DNA of 64,000 nt from Roseococcus microcysteis (GCF_014764365.1 NZ_CP061718.1:3736501-3800500); one strand, 5' to 3'; shown: positions 27,282 through 39,833, numbered from the stretch's first letter. Program-made: numbers and translations. Notes: generated by a model not told the origin, from the sequence alone.

Positions 27282-27883
27282 CGCGCCGGCCGCTTGACGA
27301 GGCCCTGCGGGAGGAGCGGCGGCGCCAGGTGCTGGACGCCGCTGTCGAATGCTTCCGCAGGGAGGGCTTCCGCGGCGCCAGCATGGCGGACATCTGCCAG
27401 GCGGCGCGGATGAGCCCCGGCCACCTCTACCACTACTTCACGGGCAAGGAGGCCATCATCGAGGCCATCGCCGAGGATGACCTCGCCCGGCGCCTGGCCG
27501 AGGTGGAGCGGGCGGCGGCCGCGCCCGATGTCCTCGACGCGCTGATCACCTTCGGGGTGGAAACCCGCGACCACGCGACGAGCGGCGGGCTGGGCGGCGC
27601 GCTGCGCGCCGAGATCGCCGCCGAGGCCAGTCACAACCCGCGCATCGCCGCCATCCTGGCCCGGTTCCATGGCCGGCTGGAGGCGCGGCTGGGCGAGGTG
27701 CTGGCCACGGCGCAACGCCAGGGCCAGGTGGACCCGGCGCTGGACCCGGCGCTGCTGGCCGTGGTGATGGGCCTGATGGCGGATGGCTTCCACGCGAGGC
27801 TGGCCTCGGAGCCCGGCCTCGCCGAGCGGGAACGGATGCTGGCCATGGCCGCGGTGTTGCGGCGGATGCTGTCCGGGCGCTGA
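27278..27883 (+). CDS. TetR family transcriptional repressor
   Basis: A 201-residue regulator. The DNA-binding domain fills residues 10-60: RRQVLDAAVECFRREGF, ASMADICQAARMSPGHLYHYF and TGKEAIIEAIAEDDLA, a textbook TetR helix-turn-helix. The C-terminal two-thirds is helical (ligand and dimer domain), with DALITFGVETRDHATSGGLG. It is the last gene of the efflux operon (ATGA overlap with the pump), so it should control its own production; the palindrome at 21587-21608 is the natural operator. The ligand is probably a pump substrate. Confidence 0.9.
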   Translation: MTRRPLDEALREERRRQVLDAAVECFRREGFRGASMADICQAARMSPGHLYHYFTGKEAIIEAIAEDDLARRLAEVERAAAAPDVLDALITFGVETRDHATSGGLGGALRAEIAAEASHNPRIAAILARFHGRLEARLGEVLATAQRQGQVDPALDPALLAVVMGLMADGFHARLASEPGLAERERMLAMAAVLRRMLSGR

Positions 27884-27892
27884 GGCGCGGGC

Positions 27893-27926
27893 AAAGAAAA
27901 GCCCGCCGCCATTCCTGGCGACGGGC
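27893..27926 (-). terminator. Intrinsic terminator of glnA
   Basis: Read on the minus strand, GCCCGTCGCC and GGCGGCGGGC form a 10-bp stem with a 6-nt loop, followed by TTTTCTTT. A second, separate 9-bp hairpin (arms 27936-27944 and 27949-27957) lies between it and the glnA stop. Confidence 0.75.
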
Positions 27927-27965
27927 CATTCAGGTGGCGGCCGGGGTGCCGGCCGCCGGTCTTTA

Positions 27966-29390
<1,425 letters not shown>

Positions 29391-29511
29391 GTCGTCTCTG
29401 TCCTGTTCCTGCGTCCCTGTTCACGTTCCCGCGGGGGGGTGTTCCGCCCCCGCAGCCGCCACACCACCGACCAGGGACGCGCCCAGGGCCGGCGTGCTGC
29501 GATAAGCCTTG

Positions 29512-29540
29512 CCCGCCACCCGGATGGCCCGGGCGGCGGG
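29512..29540 (-). other. Hairpin in the glnB-glnA intergenic region
   Basis: Just after the glnB stop, CCCGCC-x-CCCGG and CCCGGGC-GGCGGG arms can fold with a short ATGG-containing loop. It has no U-tract. It could reduce or process the message between glnB and glnA. The rest of the 154-nt gap holds a smaller GCGGGGG/CCCCCGC hairpin near 29431-29453 and no clear promoter. Confidence 0.35.
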
Positions 29541-29544
29541 AAAC

Positions 29545-31409
<1,865 letters not shown>

Positions 31410-31412
31410 ACT

Positions 31413-31436
31413 GGGGCATGGTGACGACCATGCCCC
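31413..31436 (+). promoter_or_regulatory. Perfect hairpin covering both candidate start codons
   Basis: GGGGCATGGT (31413-31422) and ACCATGCCCC (31427-31436) form a 10-bp perfect stem with a GACG loop. The candidate ATG codons at 31418 and 31430 are both buried in the stem, so translation should depend on unfolding. The two ATGs are in frame with each other. Confidence 0.5.
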
Positions 31437-31699
31437 GCGTCAGCTTCACGCCCAATTTGCGCCGCCACCTGGACTGCCCGGCCATGGACGCGCCGGGCGA
31501 CACGGTCCGCGTGGTGCTGGAGCATGTCTTCACCGGCAACCCGCGGCTGCGCGGCTACCTGCTCGACGAGCATGGCCGCCTACGCAAGCACGTCGCGATC
31601 TTCGTCAACGAATTACCCGTCGCGGACCGCGCCGGGCTCGCCGACCCGGTGGGCGAGGGCGACGACATCTTCGTCTTCCAGGCGCTTTCGGGAGGATAG
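31418..31699 (+). CDS. MoaD/ThiS family ubiquitin-like protein
   Basis: A 93-residue (or 89 from the ATG at 31430) small protein with the beta-grasp pattern: strand MPRVSFTPNLRRHLD, a helix in GDTVRVVLEHVFTGNPRLRG, strands LRKHVAIFVNELPV and DDIFVFQALSGG. The C-terminus ends in Gly-Gly, the feature that lets MoaD/ThiS proteins be adenylated and carry sulfur. No E1-like partner (MoeB/ThiF) or MoaE is nearby. It is 3 nt upstream of a beta-propeller gene, so the two are almost certainly one operon. The function of such pairs is not known to me. Confidence 0.7.
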   Translation: MVTTMPRVSFTPNLRRHLDCPAMDAPGDTVRVVLEHVFTGNPRLRGYLLDEHGRLRKHVAIFVNELPVADRAGLADPVGEGDDIFVFQALSGG

Positions 31700-31702
31700 G
31701 CC

Positions 31703-32770
31703 ATGTCCGAGCGGCTGCTCGTCGCCACCCGCAAGGGACTTTTCATCTGCCCGCCCGAGGGCGAGGGCTGGGCGATCCCGACCCCCGCCTTCCTGGGCGA
31801 GCCGGTCTCGGCCGTGCTGCACGACAAGCGCGACGGCGCGCTCTATGCGGCGCTCCGGCTCGGCCATTTCGGCGCGAAGCTGCACCGCTCCGAGGATGGT
31901 GGGGCGAGCTGGACCGAGATCGGCGTGCCAGCCCTGCCGAAGGAGAAGGAAGGCGACAAGCCGCTCGACATGATCTGGACGCTCGCAGCCGGCGCGGAGC
32001 CGGGCGTGCTCTGGGCCGGCACGCTGCCCGCCGCGCTGTTCCGCAGCGCCGATCGCGGCGCGAGTTGGGAACTCGTGCGCGGCCTCTGGGACGTGCCGGA
32101 GCGCGCATCCTGGGTGGGCGGTGGCTATGACGATCCGGGGCTGCATTCCATCGTCATCCACCCGCGCGATCCGCGCCGCATGGCCATCGCCATCTCCACC
32201 GGCGGGGTGTGGCTGAGCGGCGATGGCGGCGACAGCTGGCGGCTGGGCGGGCGGGGCCTGCGCGCCGAATACATGCCGCCCGCGCAGGCATTCGACCCGG
32301 GCGTGCAGGACGTGCATCTGCTGGCCGCCTGCGCCGCCACGCCCGAGGTGCTCTGGGCGCAGCACCACAACGGCATCTTCCGCTCCACCGATGGTGGCGA
32401 GAGCTTCGTGGAGGTGACGGCACCCGCCCCGTCGCGCTTCGGCTTCGCGGTGGCGGCGCATCCGGCCGATCCCGCGACCGCCTGGTTCGCCCCCGCGGTG
32501 AAGGACGAGTGCCGCGTGCCGGTGGCGGGCCGACTCGTGGTCACCCGCACCCAAGACGGCGGCGCGACCCTGGAAGCTCTGGGCGAGGGGCTGCCGGCGG
32601 CCGGCAGCTATGACCTCGTCTATCGCCACGCCCTGGTGGTGGATGCGGCGGGCGGGCGGCTGGCGATGGGCTCCACCACCGGAAACCTCTGGCTGGGCGA
32701 GGCGGGCGGCGCGCGCTGGCGGCTTCTCTCCGCGCATCTGCCGCCCATCGCGGCGCTGGCTTTCGCGTGA
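31703..32770 (+). CDS. BNR/Asp-box beta-propeller protein (sialidase/YCF48-like fold)
   Basis: A 355-residue predicted six- or seven-bladed propeller without a signal peptide. At least five Asp-box repeats are visible: SEDGGASW, SADRGASW, SGDGGDSW, STDGGESF and TQDGGATL, each at a blade turn. The start LLVATRKGLFI is typical of cytosolic glycosyl-hydrolase-like propellers often annotated as exo-sialidase; no sialidase catalytic set could be confirmed. GGAGG precedes the ATG. Its partner is the MoaD/ThiS-like gene. Confidence 0.75.
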   Translation: MSERLLVATRKGLFICPPEGEGWAIPTPAFLGEPVSAVLHDKRDGALYAALRLGHFGAKLHRSEDGGASWTEIGVPALPKEKEGDKPLDMIWTLAAGAEPGVLWAGTLPAALFRSADRGASWELVRGLWDVPERASWVGGGYDDPGLHSIVIHPRDPRRMAIAISTGGVWLSGDGGDSWRLGGRGLRAEYMPPAQAFDPGVQDVHLLAACAATPEVLWAQHHNGIFRSTDGGESFVEVTAPAPSRFGFAVAAHPADPATAWFAPAVKDECRVPVAGRLVVTRTQDGGATLEALGEGLPAAGSYDLVYRHALVVDAAGGRLAMGSTTGNLWLGEAGGARWRLLSAHLPPIAALAFA

Positions 32771-32804
32771 CGCACCGCCATGCCTGTGGCGCGCCGGGGC
32801 GGCG

Positions 32805-32833
32805 TTGACGTCCCGTGCACCGCGGCCTAAACC
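32805..32833 (+). promoter_or_regulatory. Promoter of tRNA-His
   Basis: TTGACG (32805-32810), a 17-nt spacer and TAAACC (32828-32833) end 13 nt before the tRNA. The -35 is a near-consensus match, as expected for a stable RNA gene. Confidence 0.65.
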
Positions 32834-32846
32834 CTCGCCGCACTGT

Positions 32847-32923
32847 GGCGGCCATAGCTCAGTTGGTAGAGCGCCAGGTTGTGGTCTTGGATGTCGCGGG
32901 TTCGAGTCCCGTTGGTCGCCCCA
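32847..32923 (+). tRNA. tRNA-His (anticodon GTG)
   Basis: A full cloverleaf can be drawn: acceptor GCGGCCA/TGGTCGC, D-loop AGTTGGTAGA, anticodon stem CCAGG/CTTGG around TTGTGGT, T-arm GCGGG-TTCGAGT-CCCGT, and CCA encoded at 32921-32923. A G at 32847 sits opposite C73 (32920), the extra G-1:C73 pair that identifies histidine tRNA. It is convergent with gmd, 6 nt from its stop. Confidence 0.95.
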
Positions 32924-32929
32924 GTTTGC

Positions 32930-33970
<1,041 letters not shown>

Positions 33971-34017
33971 TCAGCCCTGAGGGGGAAGGGTAGCATGCCG
34001 CCGCCACGGGCCGGAAC

Positions 34018-36339
34018 ATGGCCCTCCGCGCGCTGGTTCCCTGCCATGGTTTCGGGCATTCTGCCGGCATGTTGGGCCACAGCACGGCAGCCGCTTCGCT
34101 CCAGCCGGGGGATCTGCCCGCGGAGGCGGGTGGGCACGCGCAACCCGCGCCGGGCCTGGCCCGGCACATCACCCTGCTGGCGCTGCTGCTGCTGATGCCG
34201 GCGCTGGCGCTTGGCCTCATCACCTCCTTCAACCTGGCCTCGCGGCTGCGCGCGGGCATGGAAGCCAGCTTCGCTGCCGCCGCCGGCGCGGGGGCGCTGG
34301 CCGTCGCGGACCAGGTGGAGACGCGCGCCGTGCTGCTGGAGGCGCTGGCCGCCTCGCCGCTGATTGATGCGGGGCCGGCGGCGGAGGAGGATTTCCGCCA
34401 GCAGGCGCGCCGTGCCCTGGGCGGCCGCGGCCCCTGGATCACGCTGGTCTCCACCGCCACGTCGGACCGCCCCCCGCTCCACACCCGGGGCGAGGCCGAG
34501 GGACCGCCCCCCGTGCCCGCGGCCGCGCTCGCACAGGTGATGCGCGATGGCGTGGCGGTGGTCGGCCGCCATGGCGAAGAGGAAGCGGGGCCGCGGGACC
34601 AGCTCGTCCTGGCCGTGCCGGTGCTGCGCGACCGGGTGGTGCTGGGGGCGCTCGCCACCCCGGTGACGCAAACGGTGCTGCTGGAGGCCCTGGCACGCGC
34701 CACACGTCCGCCTGACGCCTTCCTGATGCTGCTCGACCCGGACGGCGCCGTGGTGGCCGCGCACGGCCTCGCGCCTGATGCTGCCGCCTGGACGGCACCG
34801 CCCCCCCTGCGCGCGGCGCTGGCGGCGGCGGGCGCTGCCACCCAGCGCGCGCCTGGGGGCGCGACCACCCTGCGCGCGCCGGGGCCGGGGGGCGCCTCGG
34901 TCGTGCTGTTCGCCGCGCCATTGCCGCTGGCGGGCTGGGTCGTGGTGGCGGGGCAGGCGGAATCCCGCTTCTCCGCCGGCTGGACCGGCCCCGCCCTGCT
35001 GCAATGGGGCGGGGGGCTCGCCATGATCGCGCTGGGGCTGCTGCTGGCCGGCCAGTTTGCCCGCCGCCTGCTGGCGGCGCTGGCGGCCATCCGGGCCCCC
35101 CGGCCTGGGGGCCTGCGTGTCGCGGAATTCGAGGCGCTGGGCGCGACCATCGCGGCCGCCGAGGGCGCGCTGCGGCAGGAGGCCGCGCGGGCCGAGCGCG
35201 CGGCCGCCCGCACCACCCATCTCGCCCGTACCGCCGAGGATGATCGTCTGCTGCTGGAATCCGTCGTGCGCTCGGTGCCCGAGCCCATCTTCGTAAAGGA
35301 CCGGGACCTGCGCTATGTGCTTATCAATGACGCCGCCGCGCGCTCCATGGGCTGGAATGAACGTGACTGCATCGGCCGAACCGCCGCGGAGATGACGCGG
35401 CCCGACGTGGTGGAACGCTTCGACACCCAGGACCGCGCCGTGCTGGCGGCCGGCCGCACCATGGAATTCGAGGATCAGATCGTGCTCGAACGCGGCGTCA
35501 CGCGCTGCTACCGCACCATCAAGGCCCCCTGGCGCGACAGCGCGGGCCGCGTGCTGGGCGTGGTGGGCGTGGCGCGCGACGTGACGCGCCGCCGCGCGGC
35601 CGAGGAACGCCTCCGCGCGGCCGAGGCCGCCATGCGTCGCATCGCCCGCGCGGACAGCCTGACGGTGATGAGCCTCGGCATCGCGCATGAGCTGAACCAG
35701 CCGCTGACCGCGGCCTCGAACTTCCAGCGGGCGTCTCTGCGCTGGCTCGACCAGGCGGCCTCCGACCCCGGGCGCCTGGCCGCGGCCCGTTCCGCGATCG
35801 AGGAGGCCTCGGCCGAGACGCTCCGCGCCGCCGCCATCCTGCGCCAGATGCGCGACTTCATTGATCGCGGCCAGACCGAGCGCACCACGGTCGAGCTCGG
35901 CCCCCTGCTGGCCGACACGGTGGCCCTGTTCCGCGCCGCCCGCGCGGAGGAGAAGCTGCCCGTGGAGCTGGACGTCCCCGAGGGCGGCCATGCCGTGATG
36001 GGGGATCGGGTGCAGCTGCAGCAGGTCTTCGTGAACCTGCTGCGCAACGCCATAGAGGCGACGGAAGGTCAGATGGAGCGCGGCCTCGCTGTCTCGCTCA
36101 CCGCCGAGGGCGGCATGGCGCGGGTCATCCTGGCCGATCGCGGCCCCGGCCTGCCGGAGGAGGTGACGGAACGCATGTTTGAACCCTTCGTCTCCACCCG
36201 CGCCGAGGGCATGGGCATCGGCCTGTCCATCGCGCGCACCATCATCGAATCCCATGGCGGGCGCATCACCGCGCGCGCCAGGGCCGGGGGCGGCACCGAA
36301 TTCGTGCTGGACCTGCCGCTGCACATGGCCCTCGCATGA
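34018..36339 (+). CDS. Membrane sensor histidine kinase with PAS domain (FixL/DctB-like)
   Basis: A 773-residue two-component sensor. TM1 is near residues 50-70 (HITLLALLLLMPALALGLIT), a periplasmic sensor domain of about 240 residues follows, and TM2 is near 330-350 (GGLAMIALGLLLAGQFARRL). A coiled coil leads to a PAS domain (about 415-530: EPIFVKDRDLRYVLINDAAA), then HisKA with His557 in SLGIAHELNQPLTAASN and an HATPase domain (NLLRNAIEA, ADRGPGLP, GMGIGLSIARTIIESHGG). No heme-binding pattern was identified in the PAS domain, so oxygen sensing is not claimed. The start may be at 34069. The response regulator overlaps its stop. Confidence 0.9.
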   Translation: MALRALVPCHGFGHSAGMLGHSTAAASLQPGDLPAEAGGHAQPAPGLARHITLLALLLLMPALALGLITSFNLASRLRAGMEASFAAAAGAGALAVADQVETRAVLLEALAASPLIDAGPAAEEDFRQQARRALGGRGPWITLVSTATSDRPPLHTRGEAEGPPPVPAAALAQVMRDGVAVVGRHGEEEAGPRDQLVLAVPVLRDRVVLGALATPVTQTVLLEALARATRPPDAFLMLLDPDGAVVAAHGLAPDAAAWTAPPPLRAALAAAGAATQRAPGGATTLRAPGPGGASVVLFAAPLPLAGWVVVAGQAESRFSAGWTGPALLQWGGGLAMIALGLLLAGQFARRLLAALAAIRAPRPGGLRVAEFEALGATIAAAEGALRQEAARAERAAARTTHLARTAEDDRLLLESVVRSVPEPIFVKDRDLRYVLINDAAARSMGWNERDCIGRTAAEMTRPDVVERFDTQDRAVLAAGRTMEFEDQIVLERGVTRCYRTIKAPWRDSAGRVLGVVGVARDVTRRRAAEERLRAAEAAMRRIARADSLTVMSLGIAHELNQPLTAASNFQRASLRWLDQAASDPGRLAAARSAIEEASAETLRAAAILRQMRDFIDRGQTERTTVELGPLLADTVALFRAARAEEKLPVELDVPEGGHAVMGDRVQLQQVFVNLLRNAIEATEGQMERGLAVSLTAEGGMARVILADRGPGLPEEVTERMFEPFVSTRAEGMGIGLSIARTIIESHGGRITARARAGGGTEFVLDLPLHMALA

Positions 36340-36953
36340 GGCAGGTGGTGCATGTGGTGGACGACCACGCGGCCATCCGCCGTTCGCTCGCGCTGCTGCT
36401 CCAGGCGGCAGGGCATGAGGTGGTGTTGCACGAGAGCGGGGATGCGCTGCTGGAAGCCGCCGAGGCGGGGCTGGAACCCGGCTGCATCATCCTCGACGTC
36501 CGCATGCCCGGGCGCGACGGGCTGGCCGTGATGGAATTGCTGGGCCGCCGTCCGCTGGCGCTGCCCGTCATCATCGTGACGGGCCATGGCGACATCCCGC
36601 TGGCGGTGCGGGCCATGCGCGCCGGCGCGCACGACTTCATCGAGAAGCCCTATCCCGAGGAACGCATCCTGGGCGCGGTGGAGGAGGCGCTGGAGGCCGC
36701 CCGCGCCGCGGTGGACGAGAAGGCGCGCGCGGCCGAGGCCCAGGCGCGCATCGCGACCCTGACGCCGCGCGAGAGCGAGGTGCTGGCGGCGCTGGTCTCC
36801 GGCCAGTCCAACAAGGGCACGGCCGCCAAGCTCGGCATCAGCCCGCGCACGGTGGAAGTCCACCGCGCGCATCTGATGGAGAAGCTGGGCGTGCGCAGCC
36901 TGCCCGAGGCGGTGCGGATGTATCTCGCGGCCGGGGTGCCGCAGGAATCCTAG
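36336..36953 (+). CDS. FixJ/NarL-family response regulator
   Basis: A 205-residue transcription factor. The receiver domain has VHVVDDHAAIRRS (acidic pair), phospho-acceptor Asp54 in CIILDVRMPGRDG, and switch residues in IIVTGHGD and FIEKPY. A linker leads to a LuxR-type helix-turn-helix (LTPRESEVLAALVSGQSNKG and SPRTVEVHRAHLMEKLGVRS). The ATG overlaps the kinase stop by 4 nt, defining a cognate pair. The receiver resembles FixJ/TodT more than NarL. Targets are unknown; gmd upstream is on the other strand. Confidence 0.92.
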   Translation: MRQVVHVVDDHAAIRRSLALLLQAAGHEVVLHESGDALLEAAEAGLEPGCIILDVRMPGRDGLAVMELLGRRPLALPVIIVTGHGDIPLAVRAMRAGAHDFIEKPYPEERILGAVEEALEAARAAVDEKARAAEAQARIATLTPRESEVLAALVSGQSNKGTAAKLGISPRTVEVHRAHLMEKLGVRSLPEAVRMYLAAGVPQES

Positions 36954-36956
36954 GCT

Positions 36957-37355
36957 CTACAGCTCCACCACCACATAGGCCTGCTCGACCCGCACGGGGA
37001 AGGTCTCGGCCTGGAGGGTCGCGCCATCTTCCACGCAGGCGGGGAAGGCGCGCACCTTCATCCGCCGCGGGTCGAAGCGGGAGCGTCCGGTGCGGATGTC
37101 GAACTCCCAGGCGTGCCAGGGGCAGCGCACGATCTCGCCGGCGCGGCCATAGCGGTATTCGCCGGGGCAGGGGCTCTCCACGAGGCCCATGACGGGGCCC
37201 TTGTGCAGCGGGCCGCCCTGGTGCGGGCAGCGGTCACTCAGCGCGAAGAACTCGCCATCGAGGTTGAAGACGACGACGCGCTTGCCCTCGGCCTCGACCA
37301 GTTTTCGGGCGCCGGGGGGAATCTCCTCCACCGGCCCCACGACATGGCGCGGCAT
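36957..37355 (-). CDS. Rieske [2Fe-2S] ferredoxin
   Basis: A 132-residue soluble electron carrier. The cluster ligands are complete: Cys43 and His45 in DRCPHQGGPLHKG, Cys78 and His81 in VRCPWHAWEFDIRTG. It matches small Rieske ferredoxins that feed ring-hydroxylating or other oxygenases, but no oxygenase alpha subunit is in the window. The ATG overlaps the amidohydrolase stop by one base (TGATG), placing it at the end of the ABM-amidohydrolase operon. Confidence 0.9.
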   Translation of the reverse strand: MPRHVVGPVEEIPPGARKLVEAEGKRVVVFNLDGEFFALSDRCPHQGGPLHKGPVMGLVESPCPGEYRYGRAGEIVRCPWHAWEFDIRTGRSRFDPRRMKVRAFPACVEDGATLQAETFPVRVEQAYVVVEL

Positions 37356-38461
37356 CAGAAGCCGTAGACCCGGCGGGCATTGCCGCCATAGATCGCGGCC
37401 CGCTGCGCCTCCGGGATGTAGGAGGGGATGGCGTGGCGCGGATCGTCGAAGTCCCAATGCGGGTAGTCGGAGGCGTAGAGGATCTTGTCCCAGCCGATCC
37501 AGCCCATGCAGTCCAGCAATTGCTCGGGGCGGGGCGGTTCCTCGACGGGCTGGGTGCTGACCCAGATGTGTTCGCGGATCTGTTCGGAGGGCGCGCGCTT
37601 CAAATGCGGCACCTCGTCGCGCAGGGTGGGCCAGAGCTTGTCCAGCCGCCAGGCGACCGAGGGCAGCCAGCCGAAGCCGCATTCGATCAGCACGATCTTG
37701 AGCCGCCGGAAGCGCTCGAACACGCCCTCGATGACCATGGAGTTGACCAGCGACTGGCAGGAGGTGGCGTGCTCGCTCACCTCCTCGATGTAGAAGCTGG
37801 GCCAGCCGCCATTGGTCATGGGCCAGCCGGAATAACCGAAGGCATGGATGCCGATGGGCAGGTTCGCCTCCTGCGCCGCCTCGAAGATGGGCCAGTATTT
37901 CGGGTTGCCGAGGGGGTGGCTGGTGCGGCTCATCAGCAGTACCTGGCAGAAGCGGGCATCACCGGCGCGCTTGCGGATTTCGGCCGCGCTGGCCTCGGGG
38001 TCCTCATAGGGGACGACGACGCTGGCCCGCAGCCGTTGATCCACCGCGACCCATTGGTCGAGCTGCCACTCATTCACGGCATGGGCCATGGCGGTGGAGA
38101 AGGCGTTGTTCATGTCCCCCTGGCCCGAGGGTTGCAACGGATTCAGCACCCCCACATCCACCCCGTGGAAATCCAGGTGCTGGGTCGCGGTGAAGCCCGG
38201 GTCGCTGGCGGGGGTGCCGCCCTCGGGCGTCCAGGCGTCGCGGCGCGAGGCCAGCGGCTGCGACTTGAAATAGGGCGTGCCCTTCACGAAGCCGTGCCGC
38301 GGGCGGATGCCGTAGCTGTGCAGCCGGTGCCGCATCTCGGCCGAGAGGTACGGGTCGTAGTCGTGCAGCGAGCGCACGCGGGGGTGGATGTCCACATCCA
38401 CCAGGCCCTGCGTGGCGGCGAGGGGGCGTCCCGGGGCGGCTTCGGGGCGGATCACGTTCAT
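37355..38461 (-). CDS. Amidohydrolase 2 family protein (ACMSD-like), copy 1
   Basis: A 368-residue TIM-barrel metal hydrolase or decarboxylase. LVDVDIHPR stands where ACMSD has its metal HxH, with Asp in the first position, as in a subset of this family. Later metal and catalytic positions are IGIHAFG and ILYASDYPHWDFDDP; the Asp-Tyr-Pro-His turn is diagnostic. It is a paralogue of the next gene. Probable roles are decarboxylation or ring-fragment hydrolysis in aromatic catabolism, but the substrate is unknown. The ATG at 38461 overlaps the second copy's stop. Confidence 0.82.
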   Translation of the reverse strand: MNVIRPEAAPGRPLAATQGLVDVDIHPRVRSLHDYDPYLSAEMRHRLHSYGIRPRHGFVKGTPYFKSQPLASRRDAWTPEGGTPASDPGFTATQHLDFHGVDVGVLNPLQPSGQGDMNNAFSTAMAHAVNEWQLDQWVAVDQRLRASVVVPYEDPEASAAEIRKRAGDARFCQVLLMSRTSHPLGNPKYWPIFEAAQEANLPIGIHAFGYSGWPMTNGGWPSFYIEEVSEHATSCQSLVNSMVIEGVFERFRRLKIVLIECGFGWLPSVAWRLDKLWPTLRDEVPHLKRAPSEQIREHIWVSTQPVEEPPRPEQLLDCMGWIGWDKILYASDYPHWDFDDPRHAIPSYIPEAQRAAIYGGNARRVYGF

Positions 38462-39534
38462 GGCACGGTCTCCCAGGCGAGGCGCTTGTAGGTGGCGCGG
38501 GCATTCTCCACGCAGATCTTCCGCATCAGCTCCGGCCCGATGCCGGGCGGCAGGCGCGGCGGCCCGTCGAACTGCCAATGCGGCCAGTCGCTCGACCATA
38601 GCAGCATTTCGTCCGAGCCCAGGTGGTTCATCAGCCGGTCCACCGTTTCCGCATCCTCCGGTGCGTCGAAGGGCTGCACCGACATCCGGACGTTCTCGCG
38701 CACGATCTCGATGGGCGAGCGGTCCACCCAGGGCACCTCGAAACGCACGCCCTTCCAGGTCTTGGACAGGCGCCAGAGGAAGGCGGGCAGCCAGGAGACG
38801 CCGCTCTCCAGCAGCACCACCTTCAGCGTGGGGAACTTGGAAAACACGCCCTCGGTGATGAGCGAGGCGAGGGTGGACTGGAAGGCCTGCTGGTTGGCCG
38901 CATAATCCTCCATGTACCAGGACGCCCAGCCGAGGGACGTCACCGGGTTGCGCCAGGAGGACCCCGCATGGATGGCCAGGGGCAGGTCATGCTTCACCAG
39001 CGCCTCGAAGATGGGCCAGTTGTGCCGGCGGCCGAGCGGCGTCTCGCCCATCACCAGCACCATGGCCTGCACGAAGCGCGGGTCGGGGGCCAGGCGCTCG
39101 ATCTCGGCCACCGCGTGCTCGGCGTTGAACATGGGCAGGATGATGGAGGCGGCCAGGCGCGGGTCCTGATCGAGGAACCGCGCCCGCGTCCATTCGTTCA
39201 GCGCGCGGGTGAAGCCCGCCGCCATGTCCTCGTTGAAGACGAGCTGCACGCCATAGAGCGGCGTCACGATCCCGCGCGAAATCCCCCAAGGTTCCAGCAC
39301 CTGCGCGCGCAATTGCTCGATGGTGCTGGCGGGCTTGGAGCCATCGGCCGGGCGCCAATCCGCGCGCACCGTCTTGGGGGCGTTGGGCGGATAGGATTGC
39401 GTCTCGAACCCCTCCATCCCGCGCTGGTGGATCTGGTCGCGCCAGAGCGGGTCGAGGAAAGGCTCGAGGGCGGCGAGGCCCGGCACCATCGGGTGCAGGT
39501 CCACATCCACCGCGCCCTTGGGAAGGGCGGTCAC
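38458..39534 (-). CDS. Amidohydrolase 2 family protein (ACMSD-like), copy 2
   Basis: A 358-residue paralogue of the adjacent gene. Parallel landmarks are AVDVDLHPMVPGL, LPLAIHAGSSW, FPTLKVVLLESGVSWLPAFL and LLWSSDWPHWQFDGP. Side by side with copy 1 the order and spacing of motifs agree, but the sequences are well diverged, so the duplication is old or the two were recruited as a pair; they may form a hetero-oligomer. The stop overlaps copy 1, and its start overlaps the ABM gene. Confidence 0.82.
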   Translation of the reverse strand: MTALPKGAVDVDLHPMVPGLAALEPFLDPLWRDQIHQRGMEGFETQSYPPNAPKTVRADWRPADGSKPASTIEQLRAQVLEPWGISRGIVTPLYGVQLVFNEDMAAGFTRALNEWTRARFLDQDPRLAASIILPMFNAEHAVAEIERLAPDPRFVQAMVLVMGETPLGRRHNWPIFEALVKHDLPLAIHAGSSWRNPVTSLGWASWYMEDYAANQQAFQSTLASLITEGVFSKFPTLKVVLLESGVSWLPAFLWRLSKTWKGVRFEVPWVDRSPIEIVRENVRMSVQPFDAPEDAETVDRLMNHLGSDEMLLWSSDWPHWQFDGPPRLPPGIGPELMRKICVENARATYKRLAWETVP

Positions 39535-39833
39535 AGCGCGCAGACCTGGATGCGCCGCCCCTCGATCAGATCGGCATAGGCGGCGCGGGTGCGGGCGAGG
39601 CGCGGGTTTTGCGTGTGCGCCTGGAAGGCCGCATCATCGGCATAGACCTCGTAGAGCAGTACACGCGAAAGGTCGGGCTGCCCGTCCGCACCGCGCGGCT
39701 GCAGCACGTCGAAGCGCTCGCAGCCTGGCTCATCGGCCAGCGTGCCGGCGGCGTGGTCGCGAATGACGGCGTCGAAGGCGGCATGCGCCCCGGGCTTGAG
39801 CGTGAATTCCACCACCAGCGCGATGCGGGCCAT
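39531..39833 (-). CDS. ABM-domain monooxygenase (putative quinol monooxygenase)
   Basis: A 100-residue ferredoxin-fold protein of the antibiotic biosynthesis monooxygenase family (YgiN-like). MARIALVVEFTLKPGAHAAF is the first strand and helix, PGCERFDVLQP the central strand, and RVLLYEVYADDAAFQAHTQN the conserved helix-strand with the active-site-like Tyr and His. Such dimers oxygenate quinols without cofactors; some are only stress-related. It heads the amidohydrolase operon (4-nt overlap). Confidence 0.85.
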   Translation of the reverse strand: MARIALVVEFTLKPGAHAAFDAVIRDHAAGTLADEPGCERFDVLQPRGADGQPDLSRVLLYEVYADDAAFQAHTQNPRLARTRAAYADLIEGRRIQVCAL

